Part shown: positions 7,074 to 16,262 of the stretch, piece by piece
Position numbering within the stretch: position 1 is the first letter of the stretch
How the letters are laid out: each line of letters opens with the position of its first letter
Assembly (NCBI RefSeq): GCF_036226685.1
Contig: NZ_CP109009.1
Span: forward strand, 1,736,001 to 1,800,000
Reading direction: 5' to 3'
Source: Streptomyces sp. NBC_00690
GTDB taxonomy: Bacteria; Actinomycetota; Actinomycetes; Streptomycetales; Streptomycetaceae
Length of the DNA: 64,000 nt
Made by a program: the position numbers and the translations under genes
The notes under the pieces: model-generated
What the model saw: the letters and a program-made list of their open reading frames with translations, nothing else
Databases searched by the model: none
What the model was told of the DNA's origin: nothing

Positions 7074-8765
7074 TCAGTCCTCCGGCAGTTCCACCGGGGC
7101 GATCTCCTCGTACACATCGCCCGGCCCCGGATTTGTCGGGTCGCTCTCGCCGCCGAAGTGGTGCATCACGCCCCACACGGCGTTCAGCGCGGTCTGTACC
7201 GCGCCCTCCGCCCAGCCCGCGGTCCAGGAGATGTCGTCGCCGGCCAGGAAGATTCCCCGCTGGTCCTCGGGAAGCGAGTCCTGCATGAAGTGGGTGAACA
7301 GCCGGCGCTGGTAGCGGTAGTGACCGGGCAGGTTCGCCTTGAACGCCCCCATGAAGTACGGCTCGTTCTCCCAGGAGACCGTCACCGGGTTGCCGATGAT
7401 GTGACGGCGAATGTCGACCTTGGGGTAGATCTCGCCGAGCGACTTGAGCATGACCTCCATCCGCTCGTTCGCCGAGAGCGGCAGCCATTTGAGGCTGTCG
7501 TCGCACCAGGTGTACGAGAGGCAGATGACCGCCGGCTTGTCCGGTCCGTTGTCCAGCAGATAGGTGCCGCGCGTCATCCGGTCGGTCAGCGTCATCGACA
7601 TGGTGTCGCGACCGGTGGTCTCGTCCTTGTCCAGCCAGAACGGCCGGTCGACCGGGACGAACAGCTTCGACGACTCCATGTAGTGGGTGCGCTCGATCGC
7701 GGTCCAGTGGTCGATGGGGAAGAGCGCGTCATCGCAGGTGATCTTGGAAAGGAGCATCCAGGACTGCGCGGTGAAGACCGCGGCCCGGTAGGTACGGATG
7801 TCGCCCGAGGCGTCCGTGACGGTGATCCGGTGACCCGCCGTGCGATGCAGCCGGGTGACGGCCGGCCTCGGAGATCCCTCGTGCAGGGAGGAGAGCGAGG
7901 TGCCCGGCGCCCAATGGGTGATCTTCACCGGTTCGCGTTCCCACAGCCGCAGCGGAAGTTGCTGACTGCCTTCGACGATCCCGCGGTGGTGGTCGTCGGC
8001 CTCCGAGTAGACGACGCGGAGGATCTCCAGGATCGAGTTGGGGAAGTCGGTGTCCCAACCGCCCGTACCGAATCCGACCTGCCCGAAGATCTCCCGGTGG
8101 CGGAAGGAGGCGAAGGACTCGGAAGCGCAGAGGAATCCATAGAAGGTCTGGTTGTCGAGCTGCTCCACGAGCCGTGCCCAGATCTCGCGAATGCGCGGGA
8201 CATCGCGCTCGCGCATGGCACGGTTCATGTCGGTGAAGTCGGCGCCCTCCTCCAGACAGGCGTTCCAGGCGTCCATCACATCGCGGTAGACCTGCGGCAG
8301 GTCGTCGATCGTCTCGGCGTAGTGGGAAGCGCCCTTGAGGTCGACGACGGTCGACGGTGTGCTCGGGGCCAGTGGGTTGGGGAAGGGCCTGGTCGTCAGC
8401 CCGACCAGATCGATGTAGTGCTGGAGCGCGGTGGACGACGGCGGGAAGCGCATCGCGCCCATCTCGGCGCTCAGCTCCGGGTCGCAGCCGTCGAACCCGA
8501 CCGTGCGCAGCCGGCCGCCGATCTGGTCCGCCTCGTAGACGACCGGGCGCAGCCCCATCTTCATCAGTTCGTACGCGGCGACGAGCCCGGAGAGTCCGCC
8601 ACCGATCACGGCGACCTCGGTGCCGTGCTCGGTGGCCGGGATCTGTCCGAGCCCGGCGGGGTGGGCCAGGAAGTCGTCGTACGCGTACGGGAAGTCCGGA
8701 CCGAACATGGTGATCGGCGGCTGCGCGTCGGTGTGCTGGACGGCGGTGGGCACCGTGGACGTCAT
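7074..8765 (-). CDS. Flavin monoamine oxidase / L-amino-acid oxidase family protein
   Basis: A 563-residue FAD-dependent oxidoreductase. The FAD-binding motif VAVIGGGLSGLVAAYELMK is at about residues 50-70, followed by a conserved GGRLRT segment. A C-terminal GIFLAGDDISWTAGWAEGA resembles the FAD-contact motif of amine oxidases. Such enzymes oxidise amines or amino acids (some are tryptophan 2-monooxygenase-like), giving imines and hydrogen peroxide. The exact substrate is unknown. The start is ATG 8765 with AAGGAG upstream. An Lrp/AsnC regulator gene lies upstream on the same strand, which favours an amino-acid substrate. No secretion signal is seen. Confidence 0.87.
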   Translation of the reverse strand: MTSTVPTAVQHTDAQPPITMFGPDFPYAYDDFLAHPAGLGQIPATEHGTEVAVIGGGLSGLVAAYELMKMGLRPVVYEADQIGGRLRTVGFDGCDPELSAEMGAMRFPPSSTALQHYIDLVGLTTRPFPNPLAPSTPSTVVDLKGASHYAETIDDLPQVYRDVMDAWNACLEEGADFTDMNRAMRERDVPRIREIWARLVEQLDNQTFYGFLCASESFASFRHREIFGQVGFGTGGWDTDFPNSILEILRVVYSEADDHHRGIVEGSQQLPLRLWEREPVKITHWAPGTSLSSLHEGSPRPAVTRLHRTAGHRITVTDASGDIRTYRAAVFTAQSWMLLSKITCDDALFPIDHWTAIERTHYMESSKLFVPVDRPFWLDKDETTGRDTMSMTLTDRMTRGTYLLDNGPDKPAVICLSYTWCDDSLKWLPLSANERMEVMLKSLGEIYPKVDIRRHIIGNPVTVSWENEPYFMGAFKANLPGHYRYQRRLFTHFMQDSLPEDQRGIFLAGDDISWTAGWAEGAVQTALNAVWGVMHHFGGESDPTNPGPGDVYEEIAPVELPED

Positions 8766-9070
8766 GGGGTGCGGACTCCTTGCGAAATGCGGTACGGGGT
8801 GGGCCCGCCCCCGCGGGGTGCGGGGTGGGTCCGGTCGGGGCTGTGGTGTCCCGGGGATCGCGGCCCCGCGGAGCTCGCGGTGATCCGTCCGTCCCGGGCA
8901 GATCTCCTGCTCTTGGCGCTACGGCCCTTCACACCGCGGGCCGACCCGGTGCCCGGGGATTCGCGGTGGGGACACGGCTGACCTCGGGTGGAGTACGGGG
9001 GTGGCGCTGACCGGCGCCGGGGCGAGAAGGAACGATTACGACGGTACGGTCCGCACTTGTGCCGGGACAA

Positions 9071-9139
9071 GGCGCGTCCGTTGCGCGCTGATGGGCGATC
9101 CATTGCGCATTGCGGGCGGGATCCGGCGATTCGTTGCGC
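9071..9139. repeat. Three phased repeats ending TTGCGC (candidate Lrp operator)
   Basis: Copies are GGCGCGTCCGTTGCGC (9071-9086), GGCGATCCATTGCGC (9094-9108) and GGCGATTCGTTGCGC (9125-9139). The TTGCGC cores start at 9081, 9103 and 9134, spaced 22 and 31 bases, close to two and three helical turns. That arrangement is typical of Lrp/AsnC binding. Identity of the binding protein is inferred from the neighbouring regulator gene. Confidence 0.5.
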
Positions 9140-9230
9140 GCCTGGATGCCCGGGGCGTTCAGAGGGGCATCGCTGATCAGCGGATAGTCCGGGGCAGGCG
9201 CTACCGCCTCAGCGGTGATCGGTCAGCGAT

Positions 9231-9280
9231 CGGCTTCAGAGCCGGGTTCAGCGGTCGGGTTCAGAGTCGGGTTCAGCGGT
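9231..9280. repeat. 25-bp tandem duplication
   Basis: Bases 9231-9255 and 9256-9280 are two adjacent 25-base copies differing at two positions. Each copy itself contains two GKTTCAG-like units. Function unknown; probably a local slippage product, but next to regulatory repeats. Confidence 0.8.
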
Positions 9281-9351
9281 CAGGGCGCTCCGCCGTGGTC
9301 TCTGGTCTCGCCTGTCTCCGGGCTCGGGCTCTCGTCTCCGAACGGGTCCGC

Positions 9352-9807
9352 TCAGCCGGGAGTGCCCGAGGAGAATCGCCGCAGGAGCGGTGAGAGCACC
9401 AGCACCGACTTGGTGCGCTCCACGAAGGGCTCGCCCGCGATCCGCTCCAGAACCCGTTCGAAGTGCCGCATGTCGGAGGCGAAGACCTGGACGATCGCAT
9501 CCGCCTCCCCGGTCACCGTCGATGCCGACGCCACCTCGGGGTAGCGCTTGAGACCCCGTTCGATGGCCTCGGGCGAGGTGTTGCTGCGGCAGTAGAGCTC
9601 GATGTACCCCTCGGTCTCCCAGCCGAGCGCCGCTGGGTCGACCCGTACGGTGAAGCCGGTGATCGCCCCGACCGCACGCAGCCGGTCCACGCGTCGCTTC
9701 ACCGCGGGGGCGGACAACCCCACCATCGAACCGATGTCGGCATAGGAGCGACGGGCGTCCTCCGCGAGAGCGTGGACGATGCGTTCGTCGAGGTCGTTGA
9801 GTCGCAC
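9352..9807 (-). CDS. Lrp/AsnC family transcriptional regulator
   Basis: A 151-residue protein, the usual size for the family. An N-terminal helix-turn-helix (residues 3-50: LDERIVHALAEDARRSYADI and GLSAPAVKRRVDRL) is followed by a RAM/AsnC ligand domain (from about 65, with VTGEADAIVQVFA). Such regulators form octamers and respond to amino acids. The start is GTG 9807 with only a weak ribosome site. The gene lies upstream of the amine oxidase gene on the same strand, separated by repeats that may be its operators. A spaced inverted repeat just upstream of its own start could serve autoregulation. Confidence 0.92.
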   Translation of the reverse strand: MRLNDLDERIVHALAEDARRSYADIGSMVGLSAPAVKRRVDRLRAVGAITGFTVRVDPAALGWETEGYIELYCRSNTSPEAIERGLKRYPEVASASTVTGEADAIVQVFASDMRHFERVLERIAGEPFVERTKSVLVLSPLLRRFSSGTPG

Positions 9808-9824
9808 TGCGGGCGGATCACTTC

Positions 9825-9867
9825 TCTACTGGGCCGGCCGGGCGGCGGTTGCCGTCATCGCAGTAGA
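9825..9867. promoter_or_regulatory. Spaced inverted repeat upstream of the lrp-type gene
   Basis: TCTACTG (9825-9831) and its exact complement CAGTAGA (9861-9867) are 36 bases apart centre to centre, starting 18 bases upstream of the regulator start. The position suits an autoregulatory operator, but seven-base arms can occur by chance. Confidence 0.3.
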
Positions 9868-10101
9868 ACACGCCACCGGGCCCGCTCGGACATCCCGGTC
9901 CCGGTGTCCAACGATCATCAACCCCCTCCCCGACAACGGCCCCGCAGGGCAACCGCGTCTGGAGACCGCTCTGCCCGGCGTCCTGCCCGGTGGCGGGGGT
10001 AGGCGGTGGGGAAAGCCACCCACCGCAGGCCGGTGTGGCTCATGATCGAAACTGACCGCCGTTCGCCCGCCACCACCCCGCTCGCCCCTGGGAGGCGCCC
10101 C

Positions 10102-11193
10102 ATGACCTGGCTCGATCCCCAGCCCTTCCTCCGTGGGGTGGCCTGGCTCGACCAGGGGCGCCCGGTGCGCGCCGACCCCGCCGATCTGGGCCGGCTGCCC
10201 TGGCACACGGCTGTGCGGGCAGAGCTGCCGATCGGGGTGCGACTGGAGTTCGCCACCGACGGCGCCCGTGCGGTCGAGATCCACTACCGCAGTTCGCCCG
10301 ACGCCGAAGGTTCGACCACTCGGCTGCCCGACTGCTTCGCCCTCTGGCAGCGGACCGGGCCGGTGAGCGAGACGCTCGTGGACCCCACGGAGGAAGGGAT
10401 TGTCACGCTGCCGCTGCCGAAGGACCTGTCGAAGGGGTCGGACCGGTGGATCGTGCATCCGCCCGAGACCCGCTCCCCGCTGGTACTGGGCGTGCGTGCC
10501 ATCGGTGGTTCCCTCGCTCCCCCGCCGGAGCAGCCGCGCTGGCTGGTCCACGGGGACTCGATCACCGAGGGTTGGTGGTCCACCCGCCCGGCCCACTCGT
10601 GGCCCGCACGAGCGGGTCGGCTGCTGGGGCTGGACACGGTCAATCTGGGATACGCGGGCTCGGCGCACGGCGAACCCGCGATCGCGGAGCAGTTGTCGAC
10701 ACTGTCCGCGGATGCCGTCACCCTCGCCTTCGGCACCAACTGCTGGTCGGAAGTGCCGTACTCACCGGCGCAGCTGTACGAGACCGTGCGGACGTTCCTC
10801 GCCGTCGTACGACAGGGGCATCCGCGCACACCCCTGCTCGTGGTCTCCCCCGTGCTTCGACCTGCCGCTGAGAATGCCCGGAATCGACTCGGTGCCACGT
10901 TCGCCCAACTGCGCACGGCCCTGGAGCAGGCGGTACGGGATCGGATCGACGGCACATCGGGACGGGCGGGGGGTGACGGGGGTGCGGCCGGACCCCGGAG
11001 CCTCGAAGGTCTCCCGGGTGCCGAGCAGGGAGATCGTCATCTCGCTCTGCTTCCCGGGCGCGAGGTGCTGGGCCCGCAGCAGTTGACCGATGGAGTGCAT
11101 CCCGATGACGAGGGACATGCGGCTCTGGCGTCGGCAGTCGCCGATGCCCTGCGGTCCTTGCATCCGCAGGGCATCCAGGCACGTGACCACTAG
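10102..11193 (+). CDS. SGNH/GDSL-type hydrolase
   Basis: A 363-residue two-domain protein. Residues 1-140 look like a beta-sandwich (WHTAVRAELPIGVRLEF), as in bacterial two-domain SGNH esterases. The hydrolase domain follows, with the nucleophile motif GDSITEGWW (Ser153), a block-III-like FGTNCW and the catalytic Asp-His in DGVHPDDEGH near the C-terminus. It probably removes acyl groups from a carbohydrate or small ester; the substrate is unknown. There is no signal peptide, so it should be cytoplasmic. ATG 10102 is supported by GGGAGG just upstream. It converges with the sigma gene. Confidence 0.87.
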   Translation: MTWLDPQPFLRGVAWLDQGRPVRADPADLGRLPWHTAVRAELPIGVRLEFATDGARAVEIHYRSSPDAEGSTTRLPDCFALWQRTGPVSETLVDPTEEGIVTLPLPKDLSKGSDRWIVHPPETRSPLVLGVRAIGGSLAPPPEQPRWLVHGDSITEGWWSTRPAHSWPARAGRLLGLDTVNLGYAGSAHGEPAIAEQLSTLSADAVTLAFGTNCWSEVPYSPAQLYETVRTFLAVVRQGHPRTPLLVVSPVLRPAAENARNRLGATFAQLRTALEQAVRDRIDGTSGRAGGDGGAAGPRSLEGLPGAEQGDRHLALLPGREVLGPQQLTDGVHPDDEGHAALASAVADALRSLHPQGIQARDH

Positions 11194-11212
11194 GTGATTC
11201 GTTCTCGATCCC

Positions 11213-11237
11213 GCCGAGGCCCGAAGCGGGCCTCGGC
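11213..11237. terminator. Bidirectional terminator between SGNH hydrolase and sigma gene
   Basis: GCCGAGGCCCG (11213-11223) pairs perfectly with CGGGCCTCGGC (11227-11237) around the loop AAG, in the gap between two convergent genes. Confidence 0.8.
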
Positions 11238-11246
11238 AGGCGAGCG

Positions 11247-12119
11247 TCACTCGACCACGAGCAGCCCCTCACGGAGCTTCGTGGTGATCCGGTTCAGCAA
11301 CCGGGACACATGCATCTGGGAGACGCCGAGCTCGGCGCCGATCTCCGACTGGGTCATCTCGTCACCGAAGCGCATCTGGAGGATCCGGCGGTCCCGCTCG
11401 TCCAACTCCTCGATGAGGGGCTTGAGCGCCTGGACGTTCTCGGCGATCTCCAGATCAGCGTCCGGGGCGCCGAGCCGATCGGACAGGGGCGTCGCCGCAC
11501 TGTCCGACGAGTCGTCCATGGGGATGTCGATGGAGCCGGCGGTGTAGCCGTTGCTCGCGACGACTCCCTCGATGACTTCCTGCTCGTCGATCCCGAGGTA
11601 CTCGGCGAGCTCCGCCATGGTCGGGGAGCGGTCCAGACGCTGCGACAGGTCGTCGGTGGCCTTCGCCAGGTCGATGCGGAGCTCCTGGAGCCTGCGCGGT
11701 ACGTGGACCGCCCAGCTCGTGTCGCGGAAGAACCGCTTGATCTCCCCCACGATGTAGGGGACCGCGAAGGTGGCGAACTCCACCTCACGGCTCAGCTCGA
11801 AACGGTCGATCGCCTTGATCAGACCGATGGTGCCGACCTGGATGATGTCTTCCATCTGCTCGGCCCGGTTGCGGAAGCGACCGGCCGAGTACTTGACGAG
11901 CGCGAGGTTCAGCTCGATCAGCGTGTTGCGGACGTACTGGTGGTCCCGAGTGCCCTCTTCGAGCGAGGCGAGGCGCACGAAGAAGATCCTGGAGATCTCA
12001 CGCGCGTCCTTCGGGGCGACCTCCCCGGGGTTGGTCACCTCCGGAAGGCTCAGCTCAGTGCTCGGGCACCATGTGCCGGGCTGTGTGAGTTCGGTCGCGA
12101 CCGTGCTCGCCATGGACAC
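11247..12119 (-). CDS. RNA polymerase sigma factor, SigB/SigF/SigG family
   Basis: A 290-residue group 3 sigma factor. Region 2 holds LIELNLALVKYSAGRFRNRA and EDIIQVGTIGLIKAIDRFEL, then FATFAVPYIVGEIKRFFRDT; region 3 begins at about WAVHVPRRLQELR; region 4 has DRRILQMRFGDEMTQSEIGA and GVSQMHVSRLLNRI (the -35 reading helix). Streptomyces has many paralogues of this type, for stress and development, so no single name is given. The start is taken as GTG 12119 (GGGAGG five bases upstream); ATG 12113 is possible. No anti-sigma or anti-anti-sigma gene is adjacent, which is unusual. A SigB-type promoter lies upstream. Confidence 0.93.
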   Translation of the reverse strand: MSMASTVATELTQPGTWCPSTELSLPEVTNPGEVAPKDAREISRIFFVRLASLEEGTRDHQYVRNTLIELNLALVKYSAGRFRNRAEQMEDIIQVGTIGLIKAIDRFELSREVEFATFAVPYIVGEIKRFFRDTSWAVHVPRRLQELRIDLAKATDDLSQRLDRSPTMAELAEYLGIDEQEVIEGVVASNGYTAGSIDIPMDDSSDSAATPLSDRLGAPDADLEIAENVQALKPLIEELDERDRRILQMRFGDEMTQSEIGAELGVSQMHVSRLLNRITTKLREGLLVVE

Positions 12120-12157
12120 TTAGTCCTCCCCTGCTCCGTGGTCAGTGCAGGGCGCGT

Positions 12158-12182
12158 ATACCCCGGTCTAATCACCCCATGC
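12158..12182 (-). promoter_or_regulatory. Putative SigB/F-class promoter of the sigma gene
   Basis: On the minus strand GCATG (12182-12178), a 14-base spacer and GGGTAT (12163-12158) match the GNNTN-N14/16-GGGTAY consensus known for SigB-class sigma factors. It ends about 38 bases before the sigma start. This suggests autoregulation or cross-control by a sister sigma. Confidence 0.45.
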
Positions 12183-12221
12183 CAAGAAAGTTCAAGGAAG
12201 TTCGAAGAGGTCCGCGCGGTC

Positions 12222-12258
12222 ATGACTGTGGCCCCGGGAAGCCCGGGGCCACAGTCAT
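12222..12258 (-). terminator. Terminator of the guaB1-like gene
   Basis: Bases 12222-12238 pair perfectly (17 bp) with 12242-12258 around the loop AAG, 22 bases after the guaB1-type stop codon. Confidence 0.85.
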
Positions 12259-12279
12259 ATCGAAGTGCTTACTGCGAGG

Positions 12280-13764
<1,485 letters not shown>

Positions 13765-13960
13765 TCAGCCGGGGAAACGCACGTACTTCATTGTCCCACG
13801 GGCGGTGGATTTCCCGCTCTGGGAGAAAGCTCCAGCTCATGGGGGTCGCCGCAAGCGCATCCTCCAAAGGGGCGGGCCCTACGGGTGGTACGGCGAGCAT
13901 CGGGCGAAGTCGGGACGTGACCGTCCGTGCAACGCGGAAGCTTGCACCGCGGCGGGCGGA

Positions 13961-13985
13961 CTTCCGGCCCGATCGGGGCCGGAAG
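13961..13985 (-). terminator. Terminator of the SorC-type regulator gene
   Basis: CTTCCGGCCC (13961-13970) pairs with GGGCCGGAAG (13976-13985) around a five-base loop, 12 bases past the stop codon. Confidence 0.75.
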
Positions 13986-13997
13986 CGCCCGGCGCGG

Positions 13998-15038
13998 TCA
14001 GTTGTCGGGGTCGACGCGGTCCAGGGCGGGGCGGGGACCGGCCTGGCTCGCCAGCAGATGATCCGCCGCAGCGGTGTCGGTCACCAGGCTGGTGACCAGG
14101 CCCGAGCGGAGGACGGCGGCGATCGCATCGGCCTTGCGCGCGCCACCGGCGATCGCCACGACCTCGGGGATCCGGCGCAGCCGGTCCGCCTCCACCGTGA
14201 TGCACCGCTCCCCCAGATCGCGCCCCACCCTGCGACCGTCGCGGTCGAAGAGGTGTGCCGACATCTCGGCGGCCACACCGTACGAGGCATACCGGGCGCG
14301 CTCCTCGTCGCTGAGCATGTCGTGGACGGTGGAGATGCCCCGCTCCCAGGAACCGATGGAGACGGCGGCCACGGTCACCTTGTCGAAGTACTCGAAGGCG
14401 CGGGCGATCCCCGTCTGGTTGCGCAGCGCCGCGGCCGTGGCCGCGTCGGGGAGCAGCATGGGCGCGTAGATCGGATGGGCGTCGCCGCCCGATACCTGTG
14501 CCGCGCGTCTGACGGCCTCCACCGAACCGCGCTCGGCCGTTCCCGCGTCGTAGACACCCGTGAGCTGGACGACCGTACAGGGGGGCAGTCGGTGGAGGGC
14601 GGCGGCCATGTGGATGGTGGACCGGCCCCAGGCCAGGCCCAGCACATCGCCCTCGGCCACCAGTTCGCCCAGCAGGTCCGCGGCCACTTCGCCGAGGTTC
14701 TCGGGGTCCGGCGACTCTTCGGCCTCGGCGGGTGACTCGACGACGACCGCGTGCCGCAATCCGAAGTGGGCGCGGAGCGCGTCCGAGCGCTCGGCGTCCA
14801 GCTCTGCCGGAACGCGGATCTCGATGCGTACGAGATCGCGCTCCAACGCGGTCTCCAGTACACGTGCCACCTTGAAGCGGCTGACGCCGAACTCCTCGGC
14901 GATCTGGATCTTGGACTTGCCCTCCAGGTAGAAGCGGCGGGCCATGGCCGCCGCCTGTACCAGCTCCGCGGGTCCCATCCGCAGGGCAGACCGTCCCGCC
15001 GACCTAGCAGACACCGCGATCTCCTCACTGCTGTTCAC
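13998..15038 (-). CDS. SorC/DeoR-like sugar-binding transcriptional regulator
   Basis: A 346-residue protein with an N-terminal helix-turn-helix (about residues 25-65: AMARRFYLEGKSKIQIAEEF, then GVSRFKVARVLETAL) and a C-terminal SorC sugar-phosphate-binding domain (GLAWGRSTIHMAAAL at about 137-152; AAVSIGSWERG). SorC regulators bind sugar phosphates and control sugar catabolism. The next gene upstream on the same strand is rpe, which suggests pentose phosphates as the signal, an inference. The start is GTG 15038. The N-terminal 20 residues are not conserved-looking and the true start could be slightly later. Confidence 0.9.
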   Translation of the reverse strand: MNSSEEIAVSARSAGRSALRMGPAELVQAAAMARRFYLEGKSKIQIAEEFGVSRFKVARVLETALERDLVRIEIRVPAELDAERSDALRAHFGLRHAVVVESPAEAEESPDPENLGEVAADLLGELVAEGDVLGLAWGRSTIHMAAALHRLPPCTVVQLTGVYDAGTAERGSVEAVRRAAQVSGGDAHPIYAPMLLPDAATAAALRNQTGIARAFEYFDKVTVAAVSIGSWERGISTVHDMLSDEERARYASYGVAAEMSAHLFDRDGRRVGRDLGERCITVEADRLRRIPEVVAIAGGARKADAIAAVLRSGLVTSLVTDTAAADHLLASQAGPRPALDRVDPDN

Positions 15039-15078
15039 ACTTCGGACCTGTAATCCTGTCAGATCCGACGGTTGTTGA

Positions 15079-15096
15079 TCAGCCCTGATGGGCTGA
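15079..15096 (-). terminator. Weak hairpin after rpe
   Basis: TCAGCCC (15079-15085) pairs with GGGCTGA (15090-15096) around TGAT, in the 154-base gap between the rpe stop and the SorC gene start. Short stem; could be a weak terminator or an operator for the SorC-type regulator. Confidence 0.35.
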
Positions 15097-15192
15097 GTTC
15101 ATTTGCTTCTGGCTCAATGGCCGTAACTGCACGGTTTCGGTTGCGCGACCGGTCCGATTTCCTTCCGGCTTCATTCCGGCGCGCGCACCGGC

Positions 15193-15879
15193 TCAGTGGT
15201 GGCAGGCCCAGCCTGCGGTGGCGATGGCGCCTTCGGCCTTGGCGCGCAGCGCGCGCACCGCTTCGGCGGGGTCATCCGCACCGTAGACCGCCGACCCGGC
15301 GACGAACACATCGGCACCCGCCTCGGCGCACTGCTCAATCGTGGCGTCCGACACCCCGCCGTCCACCTGGAGCCACAGCTCAAGGCCGTGTTTGCCGATC
15401 AGCTCCCGGGTGCGACGGATCTTCGGCAGCATGATGTCGAGGAACGCCTGTCCGCCGAAACCGGGCTCCACCGTCATGATCAACAGCATGTCGAGCTCCG
15501 GCAGGAGGTCCTCGTAGGGCTCGATGGGGGTGGCCGGCTTGAGCGCCATCGAAGCCCGTGCGCCCTTGGCCCGGATCTCACGGGCCAGCCGCACCGGAGC
15601 AGCCGCCGCCTCCACATGGAAGGTGACGGAACCGGCCCCCGCTTCGACGTACTGCGGTGCCCAGCGATCGGGGTCGGCGATCATCAGATGGCAGTCCAGC
15701 GGGGTGTCCGTCGCCCGGCTGAGGGATTCCACGATCGGGACGCCCAGCGTCAGATTGGGCACGAAGTGGTTGTCCATGACGTCGACGTGGAGCCAGTCGG
15801 CGCCTTCGACGGCCTTGGCCTCATCCGCAAGGCGGGCGAAGTCTGCGGAGAGAATGCTCGGATTGATCTGTGCGGCCAT
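15193..15879 (-). CDS. rpe: Ribulose-phosphate 3-epimerase
   Basis: Interconverts D-ribulose 5-phosphate and D-xylulose 5-phosphate in the pentose phosphate pathway. The 228-residue TIM barrel starts [17 protein letters not shown] and carries the metal/catalytic motifs [39 protein letters not shown] and LQVDGGVSD, all as in the family. I choose ATG 15879 because homologues start right before NPSILSADF; the frame is open further upstream without domain support. The ribosome site is weak. A DasR-like partial palindrome lies 51-64 bases upstream. Confidence 0.96.
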   Translation of the reverse strand: MAAQINPSILSADFARLADEAKAVEGADWLHVDVMDNHFVPNLTLGVPIVESLSRATDTPLDCHLMIADPDRWAPQYVEAGAGSVTFHVEAAAAPVRLAREIRAKGARASMALKPATPIEPYEDLLPELDMLLIMTVEPGFGGQAFLDIMLPKIRRTRELIGKHGLELWLQVDGGVSDATIEQCAEAGADVFVAGSAVYGADDPAEAVRALRAKAEGAIATAGWACHH

Positions 15880-16262
15880 GGCCCAAGCCTGCCATGCTCG
15901 AAGGCGCTTGCCCGCCCTCGCGGGAGTTCCGGTACAGACCAATGCAGTCCAAAATTAGTGCAGTACGCGCATTCCACCACTTTTCCCCCGGGCGGCGCGG
16001 GCGTACCGCGGCGATGTGCCCACCCATCACGCAATGACCCGGGGGTGGTCGCACGCGTTCCGTTCGCCCTCGGACCCACGGTTGCGGACCAAGCCCCGCA
16101 ACCGTGGTCGTCAGCCGGGGAACACTTCCACCGGCCCGACGCCGAATCAGCACCCTCACCCGGGGGTCACGGCCCGGGCGCACTCGCCGCCGAGTACAGC
16201 ACCTCTGGCGCCACCGCGTCGAGGTGCGACGGACGCCCCCGGCCCGGTCTGGTCTGGTCTGG
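15880..16262. other. Intergenic region between rsmB and rpe
   Basis: The 383-base gap contains the rsmB terminator hairpin (16076-16107), a less GC-rich stretch around 15940-15985 that probably holds the rpe promoter, and a short TCTGG repeat just before the rsmB stop (16245-16262). No gene is seen. Confidence 0.6.
16076..16107 (-). terminator. Terminator after rsmB
   Basis: CCACGGTTGCGG (16076-16087) pairs perfectly with CCGCAACCGTGG (16096-16107) around an eight-base loop, about 155 bases after the rsmB stop. Confidence 0.7.

Larger units (their letters stand above)
8766..9351. other. Long intergenic region with repeats upstream of the amine oxidase gene
   Basis: This gap of 586 bases has no convincing gene; the frames present lack start signals and domain-like sequence. 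It contains three related 15-16-base repeats at 9071-9139 (candidate Lrp operators) and a near-exact 25-base tandem duplication at 9231-9280. The amine oxidase promoter should be in the left part, but I could not place it. Confidence 0.6.

Noticed and set aside
8780..9176. Possible small genes in the gap before the amine oxidase gene
   Set aside because: Frames lack ribosome sites and domain-like sequence, and one crosses the candidate operator repeats.
16245..16262. TCTGG short tandem repeat near the rsmB stop
   Set aside because: Only three units, explained by chance in GC-rich sequence.
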